NCBI RefSeq assembly: GCF_048541585.1
Contig: NZ_CP183303.1
Coordinates: 1,860,001-1,924,000, forward strand
Length of the DNA stretch: 64,000 nt
Direction of reading: 5' to 3'
Origin: Legionella_C sp048541585
Lineage (GTDB): Bacteria; Pseudomonadota; Gammaproteobacteria; Legionellales; Legionellaceae
Shown: positions 9,254 through 18,824 of the stretch, in pieces
Layout of the letters: each line of letters opens with the position of its first letter
How positions within the stretch are numbered: position 1 is the first letter of the stretch
The notes under the pieces: generated by a model
Database searches by the model: none
Told to the model about the DNA's origin: nothing
Seen by the model: only the letters and a program-made list of their open reading frames with translations
Made by a program: the position numbers and the translations under genes

Positions 9254-10189
9254 ATGATCATTATTCCAAAAGATATGTATGGACAACGAATTGACGTTGT
9301 CCTAGCGCAGCTGTTTCCTGATTATTCTCGATCACAGCTAAGTCAATGGTTAAAGGATGGAAAAATTACAGTAAATGAGCAGCAGTTAAAGCCAAAAGAT
9401 AAAGTCTTAGGTGGTGAACTAATTAATTTTACTATTAATTTAGACGAAGATATCCACACTACTATAGAACCTGAAGCCATTCCTCTTGATATTGTTTTTG
9501 AAGATAATGAGTTTATGGTTATTAATAAACCTGCAGACTTTGTTGTACACCCAGGCGCTGGTAATTGGACCCATACCTTAGTGAATGCATTACTACATTA
9601 TAATCCTGCTTTAGCAGCCTTGCCGCGAGCAGGTATTATTCATCGGCTAGACAAAGATACAACTGGATTACTCATCATTGCGAAAACCCTTACCGCGCAT
9701 ACTTATCTGACCAGGCTAATGCAAGCTCGCCAAATTAAACGTCGTTATCTTGCCTTAGTACAAGGTCATGTCATTGCTCGCGGAGAAATCAGTACCCTTT
9801 ATGGTCGACATCCGCATAATCGTTTAAAAATGGCAGTTTGTGCACAAGGGAAAGAAGCTATTACCCACTTTAGTATTCATAAACAATATACATATTATAC
9901 TCTACTAGATGTTGAGCTTCTTACCGGTAGAACGCATCAGATTCGCGTACATATGGCCTATATAAAACACCCTATTGTTGGCGATCCTCTCTATGGTACC
10001 CGTATGCGACTTCCTCCTGAGGCCAGTAGTGAGCTTATTTCAGCTCTCCAACAATTCAAGCGTCAAGCTCTGCACGCAAAAACTTTAAGTTTAGTACATC
10101 CAACCAATCAACAATTATTGACATTTGAAGCGGCTTTACCCGATGATTTCAATCATCTTTTAACTTTATTGGATAATTACATTGAATAA
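9254..10189 (+). CDS. rluD: 23S rRNA pseudouridine synthase RluD
   Basis: Pseudouridylates helix 69 of 23S rRNA (U1911/1915/1917, E. coli numbering). The 311-residue protein has an N-terminal S4-type RNA-binding domain (about residues 1-65, with SRSQLSQWLKDGKITVN) and the RluA-family catalytic motif HRLDKDTTGLL with the active-site aspartate at 133. Later family blocks such as LLTGRTHQIRVHM are intact. It overlaps pgeF by 8 bp; the rluD-pgeF pair is conserved in gammaproteobacteria, which distinguishes it from RluC or RluA. Confidence 0.95.
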   Translation: MIIIPKDMYGQRIDVVLAQLFPDYSRSQLSQWLKDGKITVNEQQLKPKDKVLGGELINFTINLDEDIHTTIEPEAIPLDIVFEDNEFMVINKPADFVVHPGAGNWTHTLVNALLHYNPALAALPRAGIIHRLDKDTTGLLIIAKTLTAHTYLTRLMQARQIKRRYLALVQGHVIARGEISTLYGRHPHNRLKMAVCAQGKEAITHFSIHKQYTYYTLLDVELLTGRTHQIRVHMAYIKHPIVGDPLYGTRMRLPPEASSELISALQQFKRQALHAKTLSLVHPTNQQLLTFEAALPDDFNHLLTLLDNYIE

Positions 10190-10901
10190 CATTCAACCAA
10201 ATTGGACAGCGCCTTTAAATATTTTTGCTTTTACAACCACGCGCGTAGATGGTTTTAGCGAAGGTCCTTATAATAGCAATAATTTAGGCTTTCATGTTGG
10301 CGATAATCCTAAGCATGTTGCGCAAAATCGTGAAATGCTAAGTGCTAACTTACCTGCTGAACCTGAATGGATAGAACAAACACATAGTACAAACTGCATA
10401 GTCATTGAAGATACCGCTGAGCGCAATGCAGATGCCGCTATAACTCGCTCTCCTGACCGAGTCTTAGCTATTTTAACAGCTGATTGTTTGCCAATTTTGC
10501 TGTGTAACCGTCAAGGAACAGAAGTTGCTGCTATCCACGCTGGCTGGCGAGGATTAGTCAATGGCATTATAGAGAAAACCTCTTTACAAATAAAAAGCAA
10601 TAAAGCTGATTTATTAGCTTGGATAGGACCTTCAATTTGCGGTAGCTGCTATGAGGTAGGTGATGATGTTTATGAACAATATAAAAATAATTATCCTTTT
10701 TCTACAAATTTTTTTAAATCCCATCAACAAAAATGGCTAGCTAATATGCCTGAACTTGCGGAACAAATTCTTAGAGAAATAGGCGTTTCTGAAGTATATC
10801 AGTCGAATTTATGCACTTATGAGCATAAAAATCACTTATATTCCTATCGTCGAGAAGGACAAACAGGTAGAATAGCTACTCTAATTTGGTTCACAAAGTA
10901 A
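10182..10901 (+). CDS. pgeF: Peptidoglycan editing factor PgeF (multicopper polyphenol oxidase / laccase-domain family)
   Basis: A YfiH-family protein of 239 residues. Members edit misincorporated peptidoglycan precursors in E. coli, and related proteins phosphorolyse or deaminate purine nucleosides. The zinc-site motifs are present: EQTHS, the LTADCLPIL cysteine, and AIHAGWRGLVNGI. SICGSCYEVGDDV near residue 155 is the other conserved block. It overlaps the end of rluD by 8 bp, indicating coupled translation. Confidence 0.92.
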   Translation: MNNIQPNWTAPLNIFAFTTTRVDGFSEGPYNSNNLGFHVGDNPKHVAQNREMLSANLPAEPEWIEQTHSTNCIVIEDTAERNADAAITRSPDRVLAILTADCLPILLCNRQGTEVAAIHAGWRGLVNGIIEKTSLQIKSNKADLLAWIGPSICGSCYEVGDDVYEQYKNNYPFSTNFFKSHQQKWLANMPELAEQILREIGVSEVYQSNLCTYEHKNHLYSYRREGQTGRIATLIWFTK

Positions 10902-10915
10902 TTAGGATTAAATTT

Positions 10916-12307
10916 ATGCACCGTTATCTTCGCTTTTTAAGCAGTCTTTTAATATTAAGTTTATTACCTTTATGTTTATTTGCCGAAGAGGCTCCACCGC
11001 AAGGCATGCCATCCTTAGCACCTGTGTTAAAAAATGCTATGCCAGCTATTGTTAATATTGCCGTTCAAGGGATTATTCAAACACCGCTACCTAATCCAGA
11101 AGAAGATGAAAACAATAATAACAAGAATAGCCCTCCTGAAAATCAGCAGTTAATGCCAGAGAAAGCTAGAAAATTCCAAAGCATAGGCTCAGGCGTAATT
11201 ATAGATCCTAATAATGGCGTTATTATTACCAATGATCATGTTATTCGTAACGCAAACCTAATTACTGTAACTTTAAATGATGGACGTCGTTTAAAAGCAA
11301 GATTAATTGGTGCAGATAGTGAGACTGATTTAGCTGTTTTAAAAATTGATGCTAAAAACCTTAAAAGTTTACCTATTGGTGATTCTGATAAAGCTGAAGT
11401 TGGTGATTTCGTTGTTGCTATTGGTAATCCATTTGGTTTAAATAGCTTTGGTAATAGTCAATCAGCCACTTTTGGTATTATCAGTGCAATGAAGCGCAGT
11501 GATTTAAATATTGAAGGGATAGAAAATTTTATTCAAACTGATGCTGCTATTAATCCAGGTAATTCTGGTGGTGCACTTGTTAATGCTAAAGGTGAGTTAA
11601 TAGGGATTAATACCGCTATTATATCACCATATGGTGGAAACGTTGGTATTGGCTTTGCCATACCTATTAATATGGCTAAAGATGTTGTAATGCAATTAAT
11701 TAAATATGGCTCTATCCATCGTGGCCTTATGGGAATTTTTGTACAACATCTTACTCCTGAGTTAGCTCAAGCGATGGGCTACAATGAAGACTTCCAAGGT
11801 GCTTTAGTATCACAAGTTAACGAAGGCTCACCTGCAGAAAAAGCAGGCTTGAAACCAGGTGATATTATTACCCAAATTAATAATACTAAAATTATGCAAG
11901 CAACCCAGGTAAAAACTACCATTAGTCTTTTGCGAGTTGGTAGTGATGCAAAAATTACCATTCAGCGCGATGGTAAAGAAATGACACTAAATGCAGTGGT
12001 AACTGACCTTAAAAAGCATGAACAACTTTTACAGGCTAATAATCCATTTCTCTATGGACTTGCATTGAAAAACTTTGAGCAAGACTCTCCTACACATGGC
12101 AATATTATAGGGGTTCAAGTCGTTGGTGCTTCTGAAAGCAGTGCAGGCTGGCGTGCAGGTTTGCGACCTGGTGATGTTATAGTTTCTGCTAATAAACAAG
12201 CTACACCGGATGTTAAAACCTTACAAACTATTGCTCAACAACAAAAACAGCGTCTTCTAGTGCAAGTACTACGCGGCCCTGGTGCGCTCTTTTTACTAAT
12301 TATTTAA
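10916..12307 (+). CDS. Periplasmic Do-family serine endoprotease (DegP/DegQ type)
   Basis: A trypsin-like periplasmic protease/chaperone for misfolded envelope proteins. The chosen ATG at 10916 gives a clean signal peptide (FLSSLLILSLLPLCLFAEE) and is preceded by AGGAT; an earlier in-frame start at 10886 lies inside pgeF and would spoil the signal sequence. The catalytic triad is H108 (ITNDHVI), D138 (ETDLAVLKID) and S217 (NPGNSGGAL). Two PDZ domains follow, with AEKAGLKPGDIITQI and AGWRAGLRPGDVIVSA. Length, 463 residues, is normal. DegP and DegQ cannot be separated confidently. A rho-independent terminator follows after 15 bp. Confidence 0.94.
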   Translation: MHRYLRFLSSLLILSLLPLCLFAEEAPPQGMPSLAPVLKNAMPAIVNIAVQGIIQTPLPNPEEDENNNNKNSPPENQQLMPEKARKFQSIGSGVIIDPNNGVIITNDHVIRNANLITVTLNDGRRLKARLIGADSETDLAVLKIDAKNLKSLPIGDSDKAEVGDFVVAIGNPFGLNSFGNSQSATFGIISAMKRSDLNIEGIENFIQTDAAINPGNSGGALVNAKGELIGINTAIISPYGGNVGIGFAIPINMAKDVVMQLIKYGSIHRGLMGIFVQHLTPELAQAMGYNEDFQGALVSQVNEGSPAEKAGLKPGDIITQINNTKIMQATQVKTTISLLRVGSDAKITIQRDGKEMTLNAVVTDLKKHEQLLQANNPFLYGLALKNFEQDSPTHGNIIGVQVVGASESSAGWRAGLRPGDVIVSANKQATPDVKTLQTIAQQQKQRLLVQVLRGPGALFLLII

Positions 12308-12322
12308 ATTTAATCTTTATAC

Positions 12323-12349
12323 AAAAAACCTCCGTAATGGAGGTTTTTT
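12323..12349 (+). terminator. Rho-independent terminator after the protease gene
   Basis: Stem AAAAAACCTCC, loop GTAAT, then GGAGG followed by six T. The A-run makes it work on both strands. It closes the miaB-rluD-pgeF-protease run. Confidence 0.9.
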
Positions 12350-12449
12350 ATTTTAAGGCTATAACCCACAGATTATTAATTTTTATTACAAAAATTGCTT
12401 ACTCACTATTGACATATACACCATAAAAAGCCACAATCACGCCTCTTGT

Positions 12450-12526
12450 GGCTATGTAGCTCAGCCGGTTAGAGCGCGGCACTCATAATGCTGAGGTCGG
12501 TAGTTCGAGTCTACCCATAGCCACCA
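12450..12526 (+). tRNA. tRNA-Met (CAT), elongator type
   Basis: A 77-nt cloverleaf from GGCTATG to CATAGCCACCA with the 3' CCA encoded. The acceptor stem pairs GGCTATG with CATAGCC, the D-arm is GCTC...GAGC, the anticodon loop is CTCATAA (anticodon CAT), and the T-arm contains GTTCGAGTC. The overall sequence resembles E. coli elongator tRNA-Met rather than the initiator. The 3' half of this gene is repeated downstream, marking it as an integration target. Confidence 0.95.
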
Positions 12527-12527
12527 T
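12482..12527 (+). repeat. attL-like direct repeat: 3' part of tRNA-Met
   Basis: The last 46 bp of the tRNA, from CTCATAATGCTG to CCACCAT, recur without mismatch at 18511-18556. This is the arrangement left when a tyrosine-recombinase element inserts at a tRNA 3' end. An AGGGTGCA motif at 12573-12580 could be an integrase arm site. The rest of 12528-12724 shows no gene. Confidence 0.8.
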
Positions 12528-12724
12528 AAATCAAGCACTTACCCTTTACGACCTCAAAAAAATTCCTACGTCAGGGTGCAAACTGAATGAATAACCATAC
12601 AAAAAGGGTCGGGTCTTCTCCAAATTAGGTGACACAATAATCAATCGCATAAGACGTTCCCCTTATACGATAATTTTATTTTAATTAATATAATATCAAA
12701 ACTTTTACTTTTTGTTGAATTACA

Positions 12725-15700
12725 ATGCAATCTAAAGTCGATAGAAATCTAGCTATTCTTAAACAACTTAATGAAGAGGTTAATCAACAGCTCATTTCAA
12801 CACCTAATTACTTTGACAATTTAGAAGATGCTTTCAATTATGCCGAGAATGGTGAAGAGCAGCGTTTCTTATACGATGTCTATAAGCATATTAATCCATT
12901 GTTTAAGCAATTTTTACTCGACAATCATTGCACAAGCACAATGTTAACGCCTGAGCTTAAAGAGGCCTTTCAAAATCAACTACAACGCAGTGTCAAAAAA
13001 TTACGCGATGACATTATCATCCAAAAAAAATATATTCTTTCAGCCGATGAAGTACAAAAGATGGAAGAAGGGACGGACAAAGCTTATTTAAAGAGGAGTC
13101 AAGTCCTTTTAGAAAAAAAGATAGAACAATATTTTAAGCTAAATTTATCTACTTTATTAGAGAGCCTTTATTCTGGTCAAGAGCTTGAACTTGAAGACAA
13201 AGATTTAAAAGAACGCTTTAAACAAAAAGACGCTTTAGCTGATTATCGCGAACAATATGGTAAAGATCTTCTTTCGCAACGTAATCTAGTAGGTAGTGCA
13301 GATGAATCAAAAATTGCAAACCTTAATGAGAAGCTTAATTATTTTTGCACAGGCTTGTATTTAGAGCGAATGCAGGTTCGGGTGGGTCAATGTGGTGAAC
13401 ATACCGCTCTTGCACTAGTGAAGTTATTAAAAGAAGATCGTTTAGATTGGGATACCAAGATTGAAGCGATTCATTGTGATTACTATGACCGGGATCTTAT
13501 TGATGATAATCATGTTTTCTTAGTAATTAATCGTGACCCGAATAGTGACTTGGCTGATATCTCAACCTGGGGCAAAGACGCTATTATTTTTGACTCGTGG
13601 AAAAAAGAAGTCTATAAAGCAACCGACTATTTATCTCATCGCTATATGACAGGCAGTGAACAAAAAAATTATTCGGCTGTAAGTTTTGATAACCAAGACG
13701 CTAATTTACTACACAATCTAAATAAAAATGACGTTTATTTACAAATAACTGGTAACACGCAATTTGATAAGCTTAGCCCCTTGCTAATCGAAGAAAATCA
13801 ATTAACTGCAATTGATAGAGAGCAATTTGAACAAACCAATCAACTGCTCAATGATTTACTTAAAGAAGTACAACCTGCTAACTTTAATCTAAATATTAAA
13901 TTTTATTTAACCACCGCCGGTAATCAATTAATTCAAACGATAACAGGCTTTCAGGAACCAACTATCATTCTTCATCGCGAGCTTTTTAACCATACCGATG
14001 ATCAAGCGTTAAGGGCGGAATTACAATTTGCTTTAGCTCAGCAGTTATTAACGATAAAAAAATATGGCATGGGTATCAATAACAATCTAAGTGCATCCTC
14101 ACTATATGAACTAGACCGTGAAGCCTTAAATGTGTCGAATAATGGCGATGCTGTCATAAATTATCTACGACGTGCTCAACAATTTTATGAGGCTCATAAA
14201 GAAGAAGAGCCCTCGCAAGCTTTACCCGATATAATGAGAAATATACTGCAAGAAGAAGCCCTACCTGCAACCTTTGAACAGCGTATTAAAAACCTCATGA
14301 CCTATTTTGCTTCTGATACAGCTAGCCTAAAAGAGACTAGCTTTTCCGGTTCGCTGGCCGCAGTACGTACAGAAGTAGCAACTATTAAACCTACCTTTTT
14401 TTACCAAGAAGGATTTGATCAGCAAAATTCTGTTGAGGAAAAACTTAATTATTTAACTGAGCAGCTTCCTTCACTTAAAGAGCATGAGTTACTACCTTAT
14501 GAGTTAACAGAAATACCCGGTATTCGAGTAAGCGAGTTTTGCCAACTGCTTTATAGTTTAACGATTGATTGGTCTAATGAAGCACAAATTAAAGCCGTTG
14601 ATAAACTTATTAATGAAGCTTTTGAATTAAGAGTCCCGGGCTTTGATCGCATTTATGTAGCTATTCATCAACTGCCCTTTTCAGACTCTTATTATTCTCA
14701 TGAAAAAAACTTAAAAGCCCTAGGGCCCTTCAAAGCCCTGCAAGACAGTATTATGAATTTTGCTACCGCTATGAATGAATCCACGGCCAAAGAACAAGCA
14801 AAAATCTTTCAAAGTCTTTATAAAAAATTATCCCTTCATATGGTTCCAACAGGAGGTGGGCGAGTTCATTTAGCAACCTACCAACAAAATCATCAAGGAA
14901 TGGTACCAACTGGGAATGAACGTTTTTTTGCGTCCCATATTGGACTCCATATTAATTGGCAAGGATTTGATGAAGAGCAAGCTCTACAATTAGATAATTT
15001 TCTAGCGTGGGCCAAAGCTGATAAAGAAGGCGATATTGCCGAGCTATTATGGCATTTAGGGATTACACATCCAATTGTTTTATCCACTCTTCCTGATAAT
15101 TTTAAAGAAGCGATACTAGAAAGCGATGGCATAAGAACTATTGAATTTTCTGCACCTAAGCATCTAAAAGAGGAATATCCTTCTCATCCCGGTTGGTTAG
15201 CAATGGCGGTTATTCAAGATGGTGCAAGACATCATCAGCTGGTGGACACCTTTCAGAGTGACGAGTCTTTTGAGCAACAGTTTATTCAATTTTATGATAA
15301 CAATTTTAAGGCGCTGCGCGGTGCGGCCGATTACTATAGCGGTGGGGGAAAAATTAATTTAAATAATGATAATTCTACCGTGCGCTGTTTATTAGCTAAA
15401 TTTACAGAAATTGCTTTAACAGGAACGCCAAAAGAGAAAGCTATTGTTAAAAGCTTTTTTTTAGGCCGTAAAGATAAACGTGATTTAGAATCACTTAGTA
15501 TGGCGAAGGCGACTTGGAGTGGTTTAACGTTAGACTCGCTTTATTATCAATTTTGTTTTTACCAACGCTACGCCGGCCAAAACTTCTCTTTATTTAGGTC
15601 AAATGAATTAATTACCTTAATTAAAGATAAGCATATTTCTGCTTTCCCGACGAATTTATTATTAGGCCATTTAGGGCTACCTTATGAAGACTTAACATTG

Positions 15701-18229
15701 GAGTGTTTAGCTCCTTTTTTAAAAGAATTAAACAGTAGACAACTATATAGCGTAGCCTCTAATGCTGATAAATTGGTAATGCAACATATTCATACTTATG
15801 GCCCTTATCCTTTATTCAGTCATGAAACTGCACAATTATTAGCACTTACTAGGATAAATTCCCGTATAGCTCAAAAAGAAATTTTAAAATCAAGTATTTC
15901 GCAAGCACCTTCTGACTTACTTTTTTCTCAGTTAGAGATAAAGGATTTAGTCACGATTTATAAAGCCTATGAAGCGAGTTTTTTATTTACTTCCTTTGAA
16001 GAGCAACAACAGTGGGGACGATTACTTCTTAGCCGACTAAAAGGAGTACCTAAAGCGGAACTACCTGAAGTGATGGAAAGCCTCTTAAACCGCCAACAAT
16101 ACAAGCGGCCCTTAAGTGACGCACAATTACGCAATAGCCTTATTGAACTGTGGGTCAATATCCAAAGCGAGTTATTAGGCCCTGATGACAACACAGCAAT
16201 TTATCTCAATAAAATAAAAAACATCATTGAAAACCTTTCAGAAAAAATGACTAATGTAGAGCTAGAACGTCTACTCGCCAAGCTAGCAACTGCCATTCAA
16301 TCCCAACAAAAAGTAAGTGAACTAATGGGAATGAGGCTTTATCCCGAGCGTTATTCAACAGACTTTAATCAACTCCATATTAAAAACAGTGAACAGATTC
16401 TCACTAATTTAGCCACGACTACTGCCTTTTTAGGTGAAAATAAAAGTGACAAAGAACAGGCACTTGATTTTATTTCAAGTCCGCTTACTCTCGAGTCTTT
16501 AGATGCCTTTGCTAACTACTTAGTCGAACAAAAAAAACCTGGTAAACCAGACGATTTAGTCAAGCAAAACAAAGCTGATGTATTATGTAAATTACAAAGT
16601 GGTTTAGATCATTATAGATCCTTCATAGATAAAGAAGAGCAACTTACTCAAACTAAAATAGCGCTTAGTCAATTTTATTATCAATTTTGGGATTGCAATC
16701 TAGCTCAGCGTGCAGTTTTACTTGATCAATTAGCGCTACCGGCTAGTGAAGTCGTGACCGATGCGCAAATGGCTGCAGCCTATCAAGATACCTTTGCTTA
16801 TGCAGCACAGAAACTATTTCCTAAGGCCCATATCAAAAATTCAGATGATGAATTAGCCTTAGAGTTTTTAAAAACCTATCTTACGGTTGCTAATAAATAT
16901 GAACGAAGTATTCTTTTAGCCGGTTTAATTGTGGTAACCAATGAGACCTCTACTGCGGGCAACGACATTGGCATTGGTAAAAAAATAGCCCTACTTTGTG
17001 AGCATATGGGACCAGCTTATATTAAGCTGGCGCAAGCCATTCATAGTCACCCACAAACGCCTGAGTACATTAAACGAGATTTACAACATATTAAAGGGCA
17101 TGCTAATCCCCCTGCCCGCTGGGATTTATGGCGTCTTTTAACGGATGTCTTGCCCGATGCTGAAATCGCAAATATCAACCACGTGGGTGCCTTATTAGGT
17201 TCAGCCTCTTACAATTTAGCACTAGATATTGATTATCAAGAGCCTGGTAATCAAAAGGTACTCATATTATTGCGAGAGCATGCCAAATCAGATGCTGAAA
17301 AAGGCTTTGACCAGCTGATGAAAACCATTGAGCAATGCCCGCACCCCCGAGCACAAGCGATGTGTGATACCTTAAGCACCATGCTTGACGAAGCCAAGCG
17401 TTTATCACAAGCCGAATTAGATTACCATATTTCTGATAAGCAAAACGCCCTTGCTCAGACTATGTATCAGCTCCCCTTATCGGTAACTTTAAAAGGCCAA
17501 CCATACAATGTGTTGTTAACTTCCGCCACCAACCTTTGTAGTGGCGATGGTTATCGGGTAATTGAACGCATGTATGGGACTGAATTTAATGACTTACCTG
17601 ACAATACGCAAGAACAATGCACCGCCAAAAAAGTCATTGCTACCGCTATTGTGACTTTGGAATTAATCCATATCTTGCAAGGCAAGCAGTTTGATAGCGA
17701 CCGCCATGGCAATCAACTCCGAGCACTCATTGATGAGGACTCGCACACCATTTATTTAGGCTTATATGATTTTGGTGAACTCTCTCTAGAAGAACCTAAA
17801 ACAGAGGAACTACAACAACTAGCCACCCTACTTCGACAATTGTTAAGTCCAAAAAATTGGTCAAACCCACAAACCTTGGCGACACAAATCGATGGTTTAC
17901 TGTCACAAACGATTACGGAAAATATCAAGCAACGCAAACCTACTACCTACCTCATGCACATTAAAAAAGGATTGTTAGCCTTACAAGATTTTCAAAAATA
18001 TTTAAGTACTCAAGATTTGCAAGCTATTCTAAGCAATATTACTCAAAATCATCAGGAAAAAATTCACCCTACTTTAAGAGACGAGTTAAAAAACTCTTTA
18101 ACCTTAGTAAACTGGGCTTGCAAAGCGCAGCAAAGTGCCCATAGTGCCTTTGGGCTTTTTACAAGCGCTATTGTAAAATCACGACTTGATGATCCCAACG
18201 TATTAGAAGCAGCTATTTTTTATCGTTAA
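12725..18229 (+). CDS. 1834-residue putative effector: papain-like triad at N-terminus, UbiB/ABC1-like kinase domain at C-terminus
   Basis: A giant soluble protein with no signal peptide or membrane helix. Residues 215-300 carry a Cys/His/Asp set in papain-like order: C223 in GQCGEHTALALVKLL, H263 in NHVFLVI, D290 in AIIFDSW, followed by a Tyr-rich segment. Residues 300-1400 are helical and unrecognised. About 1415-1700 resembles the ABC1/UbiB atypical kinases: GPAYIKLAQA (compare the family KxGQ region), a GSAS loop near 1495, ELDYHISDKQNA, a catalytic-loop-like SDRHGNQ near 1658 and YDFGEL near 1680. The usual KxGQ glycine is replaced by alanine. It is the only gene between the exact tRNA-Met repeats. 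Protease and kinase activity are inference. Confidence 0.75.
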   Translation: MQSKVDRNLAILKQLNEEVNQQLISTPNYFDNLEDAFNYAENGEEQRFLYDVYKHINPLFKQFLLDNHCTSTMLTPELKEAFQNQLQRSVKKLRDDIIIQKKYILSADEVQKMEEGTDKAYLKRSQVLLEKKIEQYFKLNLSTLLESLYSGQELELEDKDLKERFKQKDALADYREQYGKDLLSQRNLVGSADESKIANLNEKLNYFCTGLYLERMQVRVGQCGEHTALALVKLLKEDRLDWDTKIEAIHCDYYDRDLIDDNHVFLVINRDPNSDLADISTWGKDAIIFDSWKKEVYKATDYLSHRYMTGSEQKNYSAVSFDNQDANLLHNLNKNDVYLQITGNTQFDKLSPLLIEENQLTAIDREQFEQTNQLLNDLLKEVQPANFNLNIKFYLTTAGNQLIQTITGFQEPTIILHRELFNHTDDQALRAELQFALAQQLLTIKKYGMGINNNLSASSLYELDREALNVSNNGDAVINYLRRAQQFYEAHKEEEPSQALPDIMRNILQEEALPATFEQRIKNLMTYFASDTASLKETSFSGSLAAVRTEVATIKPTFFYQEGFDQQNSVEEKLNYLTEQLPSLKEHELLPYELTEIPGIRVSEFCQLLYSLTIDWSNEAQIKAVDKLINEAFELRVPGFDRIYVAIHQLPFSDSYYSHEKNLKALGPFKALQDSIMNFATAMNESTAKEQAKIFQSLYKKLSLHMVPTGGGRVHLATYQQNHQGMVPTGNERFFASHIGLHINWQGFDEEQALQLDNFLAWAKADKEGDIAELLWHLGITHPIVLSTLPDNFKEAILESDGIRTIEFSAPKHLKEEYPSHPGWLAMAVIQDGARHHQLVDTFQSDESFEQQFIQFYDNNFKALRGAADYYSGGGKINLNNDNSTVRCLLAKFTEIALTGTPKEKAIVKSFFLGRKDKRDLESLSMAKATWSGLTLDSLYYQFCFYQRYAGQNFSLFRSNELITLIKDKHISAFPTNLLLGHLGLPYEDLTLECLAPFLKELNSRQLYSVASNADKLVMQHIHTYGPYPLFSHETAQLLALTRINSRIAQKEILKSSISQAPSDLLFSQLEIKDLVTIYKAYEASFLFTSFEEQQQWGRLLLSRLKGVPKAELPEVMESLLNRQQYKRPLSDAQLRNSLIELWVNIQSELLGPDDNTAIYLNKIKNIIENLSEKMTNVELERLLAKLATAIQSQQKVSELMGMRLYPERYSTDFNQLHIKNSEQILTNLATTTAFLGENKSDKEQALDFISSPLTLESLDAFANYLVEQKKPGKPDDLVKQNKADVLCKLQSGLDHYRSFIDKEEQLTQTKIALSQFYYQFWDCNLAQRAVLLDQLALPASEVVTDAQMAAAYQDTFAYAAQKLFPKAHIKNSDDELALEFLKTYLTVANKYERSILLAGLIVVTNETSTAGNDIGIGKKIALLCEHMGPAYIKLAQAIHSHPQTPEYIKRDLQHIKGHANPPARWDLWRLLTDVLPDAEIANINHVGALLGSASYNLALDIDYQEPGNQKVLILLREHAKSDAEKGFDQLMKTIEQCPHPRAQAMCDTLSTMLDEAKRLSQAELDYHISDKQNALAQTMYQLPLSVTLKGQPYNVLLTSATNLCSGDGYRVIERMYGTEFNDLPDNTQEQCTAKKVIATAIVTLELIHILQGKQFDSDRHGNQLRALIDEDSHTIYLGLYDFGELSLEEPKTEELQQLATLLRQLLSPKNWSNPQTLATQIDGLLSQTITENIKQRKPTTYLMHIKKGLLALQDFQKYLSTQDLQAILSNITQNHQEKIHPTLRDELKNSLTLVNWACKAQQSAHSAFGLFTSAIVKSRLDDPNVLEAAIFYR

Positions 18230-18362
18230 GGACTATTGAATGAATTGTTTTTTCAAACTTCATAAATGACTAGCTTAATAGTTAAGCGAATTTAAGTTAG
18301 ATGAAATACAATTTTAAACTCTAAAGAAATTTTTTATTAAAATAAATTAGCTATCTATTTCC

Positions 18363-18381
18363 AGGGTGCATATAGGGTGCA
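18363..18381 (+). repeat. Paired AGGGTGCA motifs (possible integrase arm sites)
   Basis: AGGGTGCA at 18363-18370 and 18374-18381, inside a block (about 18298-18420) that recurs at about 20968-21075 with the shared downstream stretch AAAAGCTAGTACAGCGATGT. Short direct repeats near a tRNA-derived att site are typical of tyrosine-integrase arm sites. No integrase gene is present, so this is an inference from position and repetition. Confidence 0.5.
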
Positions 18382-18510
18382 ATTTTGTTAGAAAAGCTAG
18401 TACAGCGATGTATAATGATGCAAAATAAAATTACATTAAATTTTTGATTTTAATTTATTTTTGTTCCTTACTGTACATGGCAATACATTACATATATAAG
18501 TGTCACAGCC

Positions 18511-18556
18511 CTCATAATGCTGAGGTCGGTAGTTCGAGTCTACCCATAGCCACCAT
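18511..18556 (+). repeat. attR-like copy of the tRNA-Met 3' end
   Basis: 46 bp identical to 12482-12527, with similar sequence continuing (AAATCAAG...ACTTA) after one extra T. It is not a functional tRNA because the 5' half is missing. The 18230-18824 gap also holds the AGGGTGCA pair and a weak AGTGCACACAGAGTGC stretch at about 18603; I see no gene in it. Confidence 0.85.
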
Positions 18557-18824
18557 TAAATCAAGAACTTATACCTTTTCTCTCCTTATTCTTTTATTAT
18601 AAAGTGCACACAGAGTGCTAATTAATATTTTATTATTTAAAATGAATGGCTTCCCAAATTCAGGAATACCTTGATGATATAGGCAGCATTGTTTTATGTT
18701 AAAGAAAATTGTTGTGCCGAGTGGCCTAACCTACGCTTGCTATTTAAACCTGCTTTAAAAAGAACGTTTTTTGAAACTGCTCTAACTCACGACTTTGTAA
18801 AATCATTAATACCTACAGCTAATA

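Noticed and set aside
18511..18556. A second tRNA-Met gene
   Set aside because: Only the 3' half is present; there is no acceptor 5' strand or D-arm.
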